The notes under the pieces are model-generated. The model saw nothing but the letters and a program-made list of their open reading frames with translations, was not told the DNA's origin and ran no database searches. The translations under genes and the position numbers were made by a program. From positions 112,685 to 176,684 of the forward strand of contig JASHNU010000079.1 of assembly GCA_030041475.1 (NCBI GenBank): a DNA stretch of 64,000 nt, given 5' to 3'. The DNA comes from Candidatus Sulfotelmatobacter sp. Its GTDB lineage: Bacteria > Acidobacteriota > Terriglobia > Terriglobales > Acidobacteriaceae. Numbering within the stretch: the stretch's first letter is position 1; each line of letters opens with the position of its first letter. Below, piece by piece: positions 21,879-32,507 of this stretch.

Positions 21879-22739
21879 ATGAACCACCGCCTGTTGATCG
21901 CTCTGCCGCTGGCTGCCGTGCTCGCTGTTCCGGCCATTGCGCAGACCACCTCGTCTACACAGAATCAGCCTGCCGCGCAGGCCGCGACTTCAACCGACAC
22001 CGCGACCGGCAAAGCCCCGCTCACGCCTCCGTCGCGCGAAGGTTTTTGGGGACGCATCAATCCCTTCGCCCGCAAGAAGTACGTACAGCGCCAGACCGAG
22101 CCGATTCGCGACCGCGTCAACGAACTCGATGAGCTGACCTCGGCGAATACCAGGAACATCAAAGACACCGACGCTCGTGCCCAGGCCGGCATCAAACTCG
22201 CCTCCGACAAGGCCGACCAGGCCGATCAGCACGCCGTCGACGCCGGCAACAAAGCCACCATGGCGCAGAACACCGCCAACCAGGTCACCACTCGCGTCCA
22301 GACTGTCGAGAACGTGGTCAGCAACATCGACCAGTACAAGGCCTCGAACCAGACCGAAATCCGCTTCCGTCCCGGCCAGACCATGCTGAGCAAGAACGCC
22401 AAGGACGCCATTGATCAGATGGCCACCACGGTGAAGGGACAGCGCGGCTACATCTTCGAAGTGCAGGGCTTCTCCTCTGGCAAGGGGCAGGCCGCCATCA
22501 CCGCTTCGCAGAAGATGGCTGAGTCCGTGGTCCGCTATCTCGTGCTCAACCACGACATTCCGGTCTACCGCATTTATCTCGTCGGGATGGGCAATGCGCC
22601 GACCTCCGATGAGACCGCCAAGACCAAGCCCGTGGCCGGAGGCCGCGTTGAAATCAGCCTGCTGAAGAACGACCTGGAGCAGCTCTCCGCCAACACCGGA
22701 GCGCCGATGTCCAGTGATCAGTCGCAGCAGCCGAAGTAA
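21879..22739 (+). CDS. OmpA-family outer membrane protein
   Basis: MNHRLLIALPLAAVLAVPAIAQ signal peptide; C-terminal OmpA-like domain (GYIFEVQGFSSGKG...RVEISLL); GGAGG RBS. Confidence 0.85.
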   Translation: MNHRLLIALPLAAVLAVPAIAQTTSSTQNQPAAQAATSTDTATGKAPLTPPSREGFWGRINPFARKKYVQRQTEPIRDRVNELDELTSANTRNIKDTDARAQAGIKLASDKADQADQHAVDAGNKATMAQNTANQVTTRVQTVENVVSNIDQYKASNQTEIRFRPGQTMLSKNAKDAIDQMATTVKGQRGYIFEVQGFSSGKGQAAITASQKMAESVVRYLVLNHDIPVYRIYLVGMGNAPTSDETAKTKPVAGGRVEISLLKNDLEQLSANTGAPMSSDQSQQPK

Positions 22740-22854
22740 GTGATGTGAGAAGCGCGGCTCTGGCCGTGTCCTTCCGCACCACCGTGGAAGCGCAGCCCTT
22801 TAGGGCCGCGTAAGTTCGAAACCAAGGGCACCTCGCCCAGTCCCTCCCCGGAAG

Positions 22855-22884
22855 AAAGCCCTTCGCGCAAGCGAGGGGCTTTTT
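22855..22884 (+). terminator. Rho-independent terminator downstream of the OmpA-family gene
   Basis: AAGCCCTTCGC-GCAA-GCGAGGGGCTT followed by TTT: 11-bp stem with one G-U pair and a GCAA tetraloop. Confidence 0.7.
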
Positions 22885-23211
22885 GCTTCTGATGGAGATG
22901 ACTCTTCAGCATGTACGAGGCTCAGCCCCGTCGCCAGCCTGAGCAAGCGCAGGGAGTCGAACGGGGCGCAACGTGAAAGCCCGGCACGGAAGCCTCGGGT
23001 AGCAGCGGCAAGAGCCGCAGGAGCGGGTAAAGGCGGCACAATTCCACGCCGAATCGCCTGCGACCGCGGTAATTGGCCGCGCAAGTGCACATTCGTAATT
23101 TGAAAGCCGTCCCCTGCACGCGCAGAATCGAAACTGCCCACCACTTCCGTCTCGCGTCATCCGACGCGGCTCGCGCAAGTTCGCTCTGGCCGGAGAAAAC
23201 GAACCAGCATC

Positions 23212-23640
23212 ATGTCTCGCGCAAAAGCGACCATCCTCTGTATCGACGACCACTGGAGCGGACTTATCGGCCGCAAGATGCTCCTCGAACAGAGCGGCTA
23301 TGAAGTCCTCGAAGCCATCGACGGCACCGAAGGCCTAAGGCTATTCGCCTCGCGCCCGGTCGATGCCGTCGTCCTCGACTACCAGATGCCCGGCATGAAT
23401 GGCGACCAGGTCGCGGCGAAAATGAAGCGGCTGAAATCGACCGTTCCCATCATGCTCTTGTCGGCCTACGGACCTCTGCCCAAGAGCAAGCTGCGCTCGG
23501 TCGATACATTCGTTTCGAAATCCCAGCCGCCCGACACGCTCTTATCCGCGCTCCACGACTTGCTCGACAATCGCTCCAAACCGTTCTTTTCGCGCTGGCT
23601 CGATCACTGGAAGCATCGCAATCAGGTGGTGATCCAATGA
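23212..23640 (+). CDS. Response regulator receiver protein
   Basis: 142 aa; ATILCIDDHW, VDAVVLDYQMPGMNGDQV, PIMLLSAYG. Confidence 0.9.
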   Translation: MSRAKATILCIDDHWSGLIGRKMLLEQSGYEVLEAIDGTEGLRLFASRPVDAVVLDYQMPGMNGDQVAAKMKRLKSTVPIMLLSAYGPLPKSKLRSVDTFVSKSQPPDTLLSALHDLLDNRSKPFFSRWLDHWKHRNQVVIQ

Positions 23641-23650
23641 AGGTGACCCA

Positions 23651-23854
23651 ATGAATTTTTTCAGACAGCTTCTCGGACAAGGTTGCACGCACCGCTTTTC
23701 CTGGCCGCGCATCGACGACCAGGGCCGCCACTACCAGATCTGCCTGTGCTGCGGCACCGTCTTCGAATATGACTGGGAATTGATGCGCCGCACCGGGCGG
23801 CTGCTGGCCGCAGCCGTCCAGCATGCGTGGCATGCCCATACTTTGCCGCACTAA
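23651..23854 (+). CDS. Small Cys-rich hypothetical protein
   Basis: 67 aa; CTHRFSWPRIDDQGRHYQICLCCGTVFEYDW, possible CxxCG zinc-ribbon-like element. Confidence 0.6.
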   Translation: MNFFRQLLGQGCTHRFSWPRIDDQGRHYQICLCCGTVFEYDWELMRRTGRLLAAAVQHAWHAHTLPH

Positions 23855-23920
23855 GGCCGTCGCCTCAGCATCCCCGTTCCGCGCCTCGTCTTCGTCACGT
23901 AACGCTTCGTCGGACAACTT

Positions 23921-24334
23921 ATGTCGCAATTCTCACAGTCCCGCCAGCAACGACGTGCCCCACGCGTAAATCTGCGCAGCCCGCTCTCCGTCACCCTTCG
24001 CCTGGAAAATGGGCGTCAGATTTTCGCCAAGCTCCATCGCCTCTCCATCACCGGAGGACTTATCGAACTCGGCACCTGCGTCGAAGAGCGGGTCTGGGTG
24101 GGCCTGACCATCTTTCTCAACTCCGGCGCGATCCACCCCACTGCGGAAATGATGTTCCCCATGCGCGGCGGCGACGGATACATGCAGCCCTTCCGCATCA
24201 CGCGCCTGCGCGCCGACGAACTCCACCTGCTCGACCGCGAAATCACCGAGTTGCGCAAACAGACCATTGCGCCGGCGAACTCGGGCCACGGCGTGGGTTT
24301 CCGCCCGCCGCATTTCTATCTCGAGTCCACCTGA
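23921..24334 (+). CDS. PilZ-domain-like protein
   Basis: 137 aa; RQQRRAPRVNLRSPLSVTLRLENG...LSITGGLIELG. Confidence 0.75.
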   Translation: MSQFSQSRQQRRAPRVNLRSPLSVTLRLENGRQIFAKLHRLSITGGLIELGTCVEERVWVGLTIFLNSGAIHPTAEMMFPMRGGDGYMQPFRITRLRADELHLLDREITELRKQTIAPANSGHGVGFRPPHFYLEST

Positions 24335-24502
24335 GATCTCCGACCAGGCCCTGCCAACGATCCCCGGGGAGGCGAAATAAGCGATACGGAGCGTTTGCAA
24401 ACCAGCCTTCTCGCCGTTGCCGGTGATGACCACCGTTCTAGGTAACTGGCACTCTGCCCCTCCTTCCGTAACCTTTCTACAGCCCTGGCGCACGAGCCAT
24501 AC

Positions 24503-25018
24503 TTGGCGAAGCCCATGCCCCCAATTGGTCAATACGCTGCTCAATCGCCCTCGTGTTGGCGCAGCCCGCGCGTACAGCCCGCGGACACGACTCCCGCCGT
24601 CCTGCGCATGGCGGACGGCACCAGCTCGCGCGGGACTTTGCAGACAATTTCTCTCACTGGCGGCCTGCTCGACGTCTCCAGCATTCTGGACCGCGGCTTG
24701 CGCGTCAAACTCATGTTCCTGACCCAGACCGGCCCCGTCACCGGCGCCGCCGAGATGCTGAACCCGGTTTCCCCGACCCAGCAGCCCTTCCGGTTCGTGG
24801 CGCTCGAACAAGGCGACCAGCGCAGGCTGCGAGCCGTTGTGGAATCCCAGTTGCTCCCCCCGGATGCCTGGATCGAGAAATATCGCGCCGCGATGTTCGG
24901 GCAAAATGTCTCTCAGCATCCCCTGCGCCGCAAAATCTTCCGCGCCCTGCTCGCATCGCTCGCCGTGGCAGCTCTTTTCCTGGGCGGCACTCTCTGCTTC
25001 CTCAGCATTTATCGCTGA
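24503..25018 (+). CDS. PilZ-like domain protein with C-terminal transmembrane segment
   Basis: 171 aa; RGTLQTISLTGGLLDVSSILDRGLRVKL; C-terminal LLASLAVAALFLGGTLCFLSIYR. Confidence 0.65.
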   Translation: MAKPMPPIGQYAAQSPSCWRSPRVQPADTTPAVLRMADGTSSRGTLQTISLTGGLLDVSSILDRGLRVKLMFLTQTGPVTGAAEMLNPVSPTQQPFRFVALEQGDQRRLRAVVESQLLPPDAWIEKYRAAMFGQNVSQHPLRRKIFRALLASLAVAALFLGGTLCFLSIYR

Positions 25019-25169
25019 AAACTGACCCCGGCGCTGCCCCACCCTTCCGCGATTTCCAAACAGACGAAGAACGGCCCTTCCATGACGTGATCGAGGAACC
25101 TCCTCTTGAAACGCGCCGCACCTCGCCTGCCGTTCTATACTGCTGCCATCACAGGAGCCCGAGGCGCGA

Positions 25170-26426
25170 GTGGAACTCTACCGTTGGCTGCCGCCCGAAG
25201 CCGTCAAGATCATCCTCGTCCTGTTCCTGTCCTTTCTTGTCGGCCTGGAACGTGAAGAGCACAAAACCGGCGGCTTCTATGGCTTTGGCGGCGTCCGTAC
25301 CTTCCCGCTCATTGGACTCCTCGGATACTCCATCGCACTGATTTCCGGCACCCAACTTCTTCCCGTGGCCCTCGGATTCCTGGTGGTCGGCAGCTTTCTT
25401 CTGCTGTCGTATTGGCACAAGCTCGGCCAGACTGAAGACGCGGGCATCACCTCTGAGATGTCCGGCCTGTCCATCTATCTGGTTGGCGCCCTCGTCTCCT
25501 ATAACCACTTGTGGATCGCCACGGCCCTGAGCGTGGCGAATCTGCTGCTGCTTGAATTGAAGACTTTCCTGGAGCGTCTCGCCACTCGCATCGCACCGCA
25601 GGAATTCCTCACCTTCGCCAAGTTTCTGCTGCTTACGGCCGTCATTCTGCCCATTCTGCCGAACCAGGAGTTCGGCCGCTTCCAGCTTAATCCGTTCAAG
25701 ACGTGGCTTGTCGTAGTGGCCGTGAGCACGGTCTCCTATGGCAGCTATGTGCTGCAGAAACTCACGAAAGAACAGGGCGGGGTCGTGCTCGCCGCCCTGC
25801 TTGGCGGCGCCTACTCTTCCACGGTTGTCACCGTCGCCATGTCGCGACGCGCGGCCCGCGAGCAGCGCCCTCACCTGTTTGCCGGCGGCATCCTGATCGC
25901 CTCCGGAGTCATGTATCTGCGCCTCACCGCTCTCCTGCTTCTTTTCAACCGTCAACTCGGTAGGATGCTCATGCCGTCGTTTCTTGTCCTGGCCGCAATC
26001 GCCATCGCCACAGGATGGCTTTGGTCCCGCCGCCCCGATGCGGTCTCTACTCAGATCAAACGCGAATTCGAGCCCCCGAACCCACTCGAACTGAGGGCCG
26101 CATTTCTCTTTGCAGCGTTTTTTCTGGCGATGGTCATCACCACGCAGCTGGTCACGACTTATCTTGGGCACGCCGCAGTCAAGATTCTCGCCGCCATCAT
26201 GGGAGTCACCGACGTCGATCCCTTCATCATGGGTATGACTCAGGCCGCCGGGTCGCTTACGCCTTTCAACGTCGCTGCCGGAGCAGTTCTTATCGCGGCT
26301 GCCAGCAACAATCTGGTCAAGGGCATCTACTCTTTCTGCCTCGCCGACCGCAAAACCGGCACGCAGAGCCTTCCACTTCTCGTCGCCCTCGCTGCCGCAG
26401 GTCTGGTGCCGCTGTTGCGGCTATAA
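25170..26426 (+). CDS. MgtC/SapB and DUF4010 family membrane protein
   Basis: 418 aa; FLSFLVGLEREEHKTGGFYGFGGVRTFPLIGLLGY; multiple TM helices. Confidence 0.85.
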   Translation: MELYRWLPPEAVKIILVLFLSFLVGLEREEHKTGGFYGFGGVRTFPLIGLLGYSIALISGTQLLPVALGFLVVGSFLLLSYWHKLGQTEDAGITSEMSGLSIYLVGALVSYNHLWIATALSVANLLLLELKTFLERLATRIAPQEFLTFAKFLLLTAVILPILPNQEFGRFQLNPFKTWLVVVAVSTVSYGSYVLQKLTKEQGGVVLAALLGGAYSSTVVTVAMSRRAAREQRPHLFAGGILIASGVMYLRLTALLLLFNRQLGRMLMPSFLVLAAIAIATGWLWSRRPDAVSTQIKREFEPPNPLELRAAFLFAAFFLAMVITTQLVTTYLGHAAVKILAAIMGVTDVDPFIMGMTQAAGSLTPFNVAAGAVLIAAASNNLVKGIYSFCLADRKTGTQSLPLLVALAAAGLVPLLRL

Positions 26427-26492
26427 TCGCATCCGTTTGATTCCCCGAGATCCCGCGACTAGAATTTCCTCACCACATTCCTGGGGTTCACG

Positions 26493-28133
26493 ATGAAACG
26501 TCTTATCTTCAAGCATCTCGCCTGGATTCTTCTCGTTTCTGTTTCCTTCACTCTCATCGCCGCCGCGGACGACGACGACAAGAATCACCATCACCACGAA
26601 GACCTCAACGAAGCGCAGCTCGGGACAGTCCACTTCCCGGTCACTTGCGCCCCGGCCGTGCTGAAGCCGTTCGAGCGCGGCGTCGCGCTTCTGCACTCGT
26701 TCTGGTATGAGGAGGCTGAGAAAGAATTCCTCGAGATCGCCAAGGACGATCCCCAATGCGCCATGGCTCACTGGGGGATCGCGATGAGTATTTGGCATCA
26801 GCTGTGGAATGTCCCCGACGCTACGGTCAACACTCGCGGCCTTGAACAGGTCAAAATTGCCGAAAGGCTCGCAGGCAAGGCGACACCGCGCGAACAACTG
26901 TACATTCGCGCCATTTATGCCTACTTCGCCGACTCCGACAAGCTCGACCACGACGCTCGCGCCAAGGCCTATTCCGACGAGATGAAGAAAGTCTACGATT
27001 CCTATCCCGACGATCACGAGGCCGCCGCGTTTTACGCCCTGTCGCTGCTCGCCTCCGAGCCGCACCACGACGCCACGTTCGCCAATCGCAAGCAGGCCGC
27101 GGCCATTCTCGAAAAGCTTTTCGCCATCGAGCCAGATCACCCTGGCGTGGCCCATTACCTGATCCACGCCTACGACAAGCCGCAACTGGCAGAACTCGGC
27201 ATTCCCGCCGCCCGCCGCTATGCCGAGATTGCGCCCGCTTCGCCGCACGCCCTGCACATGCCCTCGCACATCTTCGCCCGAGTCGGCGATTGGCCGGACG
27301 ACATCAAGTCCAACCTCGCCTCCATCGCCGCCACCCGCAAAAGCGCCGCCATGCACATGGGCGGCGAAGGCCATCAGTTCCACGCCATGGACTTCCTCTT
27401 CTACGCCTACATGCAGAGCGGTCGCGAGTCCGACGCCCGCGCTCTGATGGAAGAAGTCAACAGCATGCCTGTGATGCACGACATGTACGGCCTGGGATTC
27501 GACCCGCACCTGGCCACCGAGGCGAACTTCGCGGCGCTCTATCCGCTCGAAATGCGCGATTGGGCCACTGCAGCCGCGCTCACCCCGGCAAACGTTCCCG
27601 GCACCGCCGAAGACTCTTTCAGCTATTGGGCCAAGGCGATCGGCGCCGCGCATCTTCATCAGACCGACGAAGTGCGCAAGGACGTCAGCGCCATTCAGGC
27701 CATTCACCAGAAATTTGTGGACGAGAAGAAAAGCGATTTTGCCGAAGGAACGGAAAACGATCTGAATCAAGCCCGCGCGTGGCTCGCGTTTTCCGAAGGC
27801 AAGTATGACGATGCCGTCGCAATTCTGCGCCCCATGGCCGACAAGGAAGAGGCCCTCGGCGACGAACCGCAAGGCATTCCCTCGCGCGAGATGATTGCTG
27901 AAATCCTGCTCGAAGCAAAGCGCCCGCAGCAGGCTCTCGCTGAATATCAGGCCGACCTGAAGTTCAGCCCTAACCGCTTCAACGGACTCTACGGCGCCGC
28001 CCGCGCCGCCGAAGCCGCCGGTCGGCCAAGCGATGCGAACGAATACTACGCATTGCTGGTGAAGACCTGCGAGAGCGGAAATTCGACGCGTCCGGAGTTA
28101 AGCCACGCAAGGGAATTGCTGGCGAAGAAGTAG
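26493..28133 (+). CDS. Secreted TPR-containing protein
   Basis: 546 aa; signal peptide, HHHHEDLNEAQLGTVHFP, HYLIHAYDKPQLAELGIPAARRYAEIAPASPHALHMPSHIF. Confidence 0.85.
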   Translation: MKRLIFKHLAWILLVSVSFTLIAAADDDDKNHHHHEDLNEAQLGTVHFPVTCAPAVLKPFERGVALLHSFWYEEAEKEFLEIAKDDPQCAMAHWGIAMSIWHQLWNVPDATVNTRGLEQVKIAERLAGKATPREQLYIRAIYAYFADSDKLDHDARAKAYSDEMKKVYDSYPDDHEAAAFYALSLLASEPHHDATFANRKQAAAILEKLFAIEPDHPGVAHYLIHAYDKPQLAELGIPAARRYAEIAPASPHALHMPSHIFARVGDWPDDIKSNLASIAATRKSAAMHMGGEGHQFHAMDFLFYAYMQSGRESDARALMEEVNSMPVMHDMYGLGFDPHLATEANFAALYPLEMRDWATAAALTPANVPGTAEDSFSYWAKAIGAAHLHQTDEVRKDVSAIQAIHQKFVDEKKSDFAEGTENDLNQARAWLAFSEGKYDDAVAILRPMADKEEALGDEPQGIPSREMIAEILLEAKRPQQALAEYQADLKFSPNRFNGLYGAARAAEAAGRPSDANEYYALLVKTCESGNSTRPELSHARELLAKK

Positions 28134-28170
28134 TTTTCGAATTGTCATTCTGAGCGCAGTCGGAGAATCC

Positions 28171-28728
28171 CTAGCCTCGGCTGAACACCATCTTCCCAAT
28201 CAGTGCCGCCAGCATTGCCAGCGTCCCCAAGAAAGCCTGATACTCGCGGTGCTTCCAATACAACTCGAAGGAGAATCGTCCAGACTCCGTTGAAGGAGCT
28301 GGCGTCATCCTCGGCCACATCCGCGGCACCCGTCGCGCATAATCCTCAAACTCGGGAAACTTCTCCTGCAGAAATGCCTCTTCGCTGCGAATCACCGGAA
28401 GATAAATGGCGAAGAACATCGCGACCAGCGCGATCCCGATCCACCAGCTTCGTGCCGCGACCGCAAATCCAATACCGATCAACAGCGATCCCAAATACAG
28501 CGGATTTCGCGTGTACGCGTACGGGCCCGAAGTCGCGAGCGCTTCATTTTTGCGCACGTGCCCCGAAGCCAGCGTCCGAATCAGCAACCCCGGCACAATC
28601 AGCACCGCTCCGACCGCGATCGACCGCCACGTTGGCCGCGCCAGCCAGAAATACAGCAGCGCAAACGCGAAACCCAGCGGCACGCGGATACGCCGCGCGA
28701 CTTGTGACCACTTAGCCATGCCTTGCAT
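28171..28728 (-). CDS. Isoprenylcysteine carboxyl methyltransferase-like (ICMT/PEMT-type) membrane protein
   Basis: 185 aa; TSGPYAYTRNPLYLGSLLIGIGFA, EEAFLQEKFPEFEDYARRVPRMWP. Confidence 0.85.
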   Translation of the reverse strand: MQGMAKWSQVARRIRVPLGFAFALLYFWLARPTWRSIAVGAVLIVPGLLIRTLASGHVRKNEALATSGPYAYTRNPLYLGSLLIGIGFAVAARSWWIGIALVAMFFAIYLPVIRSEEAFLQEKFPEFEDYARRVPRMWPRMTPAPSTESGRFSFELYWKHREYQAFLGTLAMLAALIGKMVFSRG

Positions 28729-28833
28729 TCCGCTCTAAATAAGCCTTGTCATCCCGAGTGAAGCAGTGCGATTGGCGTTTTCAATCGCACTGCGAAGTCG
28801 AGGGACCCGCTTGTGGAAACGCCCAGATGCTCT

Positions 28834-29970
28834 TCATTTAGCTCCGTCCTTCAACAACTCATGCGCGGCGTTTACCACTGCGTCCACACCGATCTCCAGC
28901 ATTCCCTCATCGGCCTGCGCCCGGCGCGCATGCGTGGTCTCGCTCGCGGGATTCCGCAGCACAATGCTGCGCGTCCTGTATGGGCCGTTGCGCGCGGGAT
29001 CCGTCGGCCCGAAAATCGCCACCACAGGAACCTCGAGCGCCGCTGCCAAATGCATCGGCCCGGTATCGCCGCCAATAAATAACACCGCCCGTCGCGTAAG
29101 GACAATCAACTCGCTGATCGTCGTCTTCATCGCGCGCGCCGCTCCCCGGCTTGCCTCTTCCGCTTCGCGCGCCAAAGTTTCCTCGCCCGGTCCGTAGTTG
29201 AGAATTGCTCCCACGCCGCACTCCGCCAGCGCGCGAGCCACGTGCCCATAGCGCTCCGCCGGCCAGCGTTTCGCCCCCCAACCCGCGCCGGGATTGAGAA
29301 TTGCGAATTTCTCCACCTCCGTCCCAGCCAGCCGCTCCTCGATCCTCTTTTCCGCCGCGCAATCGCGCGGCAATTCCGGCCGCGGCATAACCAGCGTCCT
29401 TTGCGCGACTGCCTCGGCCACCGAGAAATTCTGCTCAACCACATGCACACCGCGCGCAATTGCCCGCCGCGTGTACCACAGGCCCGCTGGCGACTCCCGT
29501 GACTCGCTGGCGCCGAATACCACGCCCGCGCCCGACCAGCGCGCCAGCACCGCCGACCGGATCGCACCCTGCAGATCAACCGCAACGTCATAGCGCGCGC
29601 TGCGAACGTCGTTCCACAACCTTGCAATCTGCTGCATGGTGTGAATATCCAGCAGTGACTTCCTCCACTCCCGCAGATTCACCGTGTGTACCCAATCTAC
29701 CAGCGGCCGCTGCGCCGACCGTGGCCCTCGCCCTGGTGTGCCCGGCACGCATAACAGTTCCGCCCAGCGTTCCTCAATCAGCCAGCCGATCATCGCCTGC
29801 GGAAAGGCTGCGCGCAGCGCCTGCGCGGCTGGCAGCGTATGGATCACGTCTCCCATCGCGCTGAGGCGCACGATCAGCAGACGTTCGATCTTCGGACGAT
29901 CGGAGTTTGGCTCAAGGTTTGGAGCGATAGTCGGAGCGGCGTTCGAACCGCTCCCCGAGCCGGCGGTCAA
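28834..29970 (-). CDS. waaC: Lipopolysaccharide heptosyltransferase (GT9)
   Basis: 378 aa; [56 protein letters not shown] start overlapping the upstream stop (TTGA). Confidence 0.9.
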   Translation of the reverse strand: MTAGSGSGSNAAPTIAPNLEPNSDRPKIERLLIVRLSAMGDVIHTLPAAQALRAAFPQAMIGWLIEERWAELLCVPGTPGRGPRSAQRPLVDWVHTVNLREWRKSLLDIHTMQQIARLWNDVRSARYDVAVDLQGAIRSAVLARWSGAGVVFGASESRESPAGLWYTRRAIARGVHVVEQNFSVAEAVAQRTLVMPRPELPRDCAAEKRIEERLAGTEVEKFAILNPGAGWGAKRWPAERYGHVARALAECGVGAILNYGPGEETLAREAEEASRGAARAMKTTISELIVLTRRAVLFIGGDTGPMHLAAALEVPVVAIFGPTDPARNGPYRTRSIVLRNPASETTHARRAQADEGMLEIGVDAVVNAAHELLKDGAK

Positions 29971-30509
29971 GCTTTCCTCGATCTACGGGAGGACGATCTG
30001 CGGGAGGGCGCCCTACGTGATGAAGACTTTCGCGCCCGGATGATCTGGCTTGAAGAGTGATGCTTCGGATCGCCGACGATCTCGACGCGGCCCCCGCATT
30101 CCATCACGGTGGCGCGCTCGGGAACCGATTCCGCCGTATAATCGGTCCCTTTCGCCTGGATATCAGGGCGAATCTCGCGAACGATCGCGCGCACGTCGAG
30201 TTCCGGGAAGATCACAACCGCATCCACGTCCGCGAGAGCGGCCACAATTTCCGCGCGTTCGTTCTCCGGCACGACCGGTCGCCCCTGGCCCTTTAGCACT
30301 CGCACTGACTTATCGGAATTGATCGCCACCACCAGCTTTCCGCCCAGTGCCTTCGCCCCGCGCAGGTAGCGCACGTGCCCCACATGCAGCAGATCGAACG
30401 CCCCGTTTGCCAGCGTGATGCGTTCCCCTGCGCGCCGCCACGCCGCCACGCGCTCGTGCAATTCACGGCGGCTGAGAATTTTGTTGTTGATCTGCTTCTT
30501 ACTGCTCAT
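29967..30509 (-). CDS. D-glycero-beta-D-manno-heptose 1-phosphate adenylyltransferase (HldE C-terminal-type)
   Basis: 180 aa; [49 protein letters not shown]. Confidence 0.92.
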   Translation of the reverse strand: MSSKKQINNKILSRRELHERVAAWRRAGERITLANGAFDLLHVGHVRYLRGAKALGGKLVVAINSDKSVRVLKGQGRPVVPENERAEIVAALADVDAVVIFPELDVRAIVREIRPDIQAKGTDYTAESVPERATVMECGGRVEIVGDPKHHSSSQIIRARKSSSRRAPSRRSSSRRSRKA

Positions 30510-31541
30510 TCAATGAGGCCGTGTGGCCGGCGGCGATTGCTCGAGCGTGTGCAACAGTTCGTCCTGCGAAACCGTCGCAGTGCCGCGTTTCATCACGACA
30601 ATTCCGCCTGCGTAGTTCGCCAGCTGGGCCGCTTCCTCCGTGGTCGCTCCGGCTGCAATCGCCGCCGTGAACGCTGCGATCACCGTGTCGCCCGCGCCCG
30701 TCACATCCGCCACCTGATCGGAGCCGACAATCGGAATGTCCACCGGCTTGTGCTTGCAATCGAATGCGACCATACCGTCGCGCCCGCGCGTGATCACCAG
30801 CGACTGGAGCTTCATGCGCTGCATCACCTGCTCACCCGCCGCAACCAGTTTCCCCCAATCCTGCCCGATGGACACGCCGAGCGCCTGCTCGATCTCCGGC
30901 TCATTCGGAGTCGCCGCCGTGACGCCCGCATACTGCAGCATGCGGTAGCGCGAATCCAGGACGATCGGCACCGAAAGCTTTCCCTTTTCCTCAAGCGCGT
31001 TCACAATCGCCGGGGTCGCCGCACCGTAGCCGTAGTCGGAAACCAGCAGCGCATCCGACGCGTGCGCGTAATTTCGCGCCGCCAGGTACAACTCGCGGGT
31101 CAGGTGCTGGTTCGGCGCTTCCGCCGGCTCGCGATCGACGCGCACCACCTGCTGCCGCGCCGTGTGCGTCATCCCGGCGAGAATGCGCGTTTTGGTGACG
31201 GTGGTGTAACTCGTGTCTTTCAGCACGCCGCTGACAGCAATTTTCTTGTGCCGGAAATATTTGAGCAGCATTTTTCCGGGCTCATCGTCGCCCACAATGC
31301 CCACGGGCAGAACATTCACTCCCAGATCGGCGAGATTGTTGGCTGCGTTGGCTCCTCCGCCGGGAACAACCGTACGCTCACGGTGCTTCAGAATCAAAAC
31401 GGGCGCCTCCCGTGACACGCGCGAGATTTCGCCGAAGATAAATTCGTCAGCCACCAGGTCCCCGAGAACCGTAACGGTGACGTTGGGAAATGACTCGACG
31501 ATCTTCTTCAGCCGGTCGGCCTCTTTGGGATGCTTGGTCAT
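30510..31541 (-). CDS. D-glycero-beta-D-manno-heptose-7-phosphate kinase (HldE N-terminal-type, PfkB family)
   Basis: 343 aa; VLGDLVADEFIFGEISRVSREAPVLILKHRERTVVPGGGANAANNLADLG; DVTGAGDTVIAAF. Confidence 0.93.
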   Translation of the reverse strand: MTKHPKEADRLKKIVESFPNVTVTVLGDLVADEFIFGEISRVSREAPVLILKHRERTVVPGGGANAANNLADLGVNVLPVGIVGDDEPGKMLLKYFRHKKIAVSGVLKDTSYTTVTKTRILAGMTHTARQQVVRVDREPAEAPNQHLTRELYLAARNYAHASDALLVSDYGYGAATPAIVNALEEKGKLSVPIVLDSRYRMLQYAGVTAATPNEPEIEQALGVSIGQDWGKLVAAGEQVMQRMKLQSLVITRGRDGMVAFDCKHKPVDIPIVGSDQVADVTGAGDTVIAAFTAAIAAGATTEEAAQLANYAGGIVVMKRGTATVSQDELLHTLEQSPPATRPH

Positions 31542-31562
31542 CGCGTTACGTCCCCGATTCTC

Positions 31563-32507
31563 TCACGCTCCGCGCTTTCGTTCTGCGATCACGCGCAGCA
31601 TGGTATCCAGAGCGTTAGCGGCATCGGTCAGTTCCATTTTCACGGGGACCACCGAAAGCGGTTCCAGCGCGGAGAAATGCGCCCCCAGATTGACCGCATC
31701 CTTCTCTGTCGTCACAAATCCGCCGGCCTCACTCCTTTTCTTCAGTGCAAGCAGTTCGGAGATGTCACTCACCGTGTACGCATGGTGATCGCGATAGAAT
31801 GCCTCGGCCGCCGGTTCAATGTTGGCCGCGCGAAGCTGCAGCACGAAATTCTGCGGTCGCGCAATACCACAAAACACCACCGGCCGCGGCGGCACATTCC
31901 GCGGGACGATCCCCCGCCGCACACGCCACAGCATTTTCCCCTCAAGAGGAAACGATTCCGCCGCAGCACCGCTGGTCAGAACCACGGCGTCCGCTCTACC
32001 CAGCGCGTGCAGCGGCTCTCGCAGCCGCCCGGCAGGAAGCAGCCGGTCCGTCGCATCCTGCGGCGTCACCAGAACAATGTCGAAGTCTCGCGCCAGCGCG
32101 CGATGCTGAAATCCGTCGTCCAGCAAATGCAGCTGCGGACCAAATTTCCCTTCGGCGAACCGGCCCGCCTCGTACCGATCCTCGCCCACAATCACCGGTA
32201 CCTCGAGTCTGCGCGCAATCAGCAGCGGCTCATCGCCGAACTGCCGCGGCAGTCCTCCGGGATCGACCAGCAGCACGCCTCGGCTTGCGCGGCCATAACC
32301 ACGCGAAAGAACATCAAACTTGACGCCGTGCGCCTTGAGCAACTCTCCCAGCAGCATCACGAAAGGAGTCTTGCCCGCGCCGCCCGCCGAGAGATTACCG
32401 ACGCTGATCACGCCTCCTTCCAGCCGTCGCGGCAGCCAAATCGCGCGATCATAGAGCTCGTTTCTCGCTCCGACCACGGCGCCGTAAATTGCCGAGAGAG
32501 GATTCAA
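31563..32507 (-). CDS. lpxK: Tetraacyldisaccharide 4'-kinase
   Basis: LNPLSAIYGAVVGARNELYDRAIW...VISVGNLSAGGAGKTPFVMLLGELL; TTG start at 32507 overlapping the kdtA stop (TTGA). The 32936 ORF start is an artefact. Confidence 0.9.
   Translation of the reverse strand: MNPLSAIYGAVVGARNELYDRAIWLPRRLEGGVISVGNLSAGGAGKTPFVMLLGELLKAHGVKFDVLSRGYGRASRGVLLVDPGGLPRQFGDEPLLIARRLEVPVIVGEDRYEAGRFAEGKFGPQLHLLDDGFQHRALARDFDIVLVTPQDATDRLLPAGRLREPLHALGRADAVVLTSGAAAESFPLEGKMLWRVRRGIVPRNVPPRPVVFCGIARPQNFVLQLRAANIEPAAEAFYRDHHAYTVSDISELLALKKRSEAGGFVTTEKDAVNLGAHFSALEPLSVVPVKMELTDAANALDTMLRVIAERKRGA

Noticed and set aside
30375-31415. 346-aa + strand ORF opposite the heptose kinase gene
   Set aside because: Arg/His-rich antisense shadow with no recognisable domain; the kinase frame is conserved.
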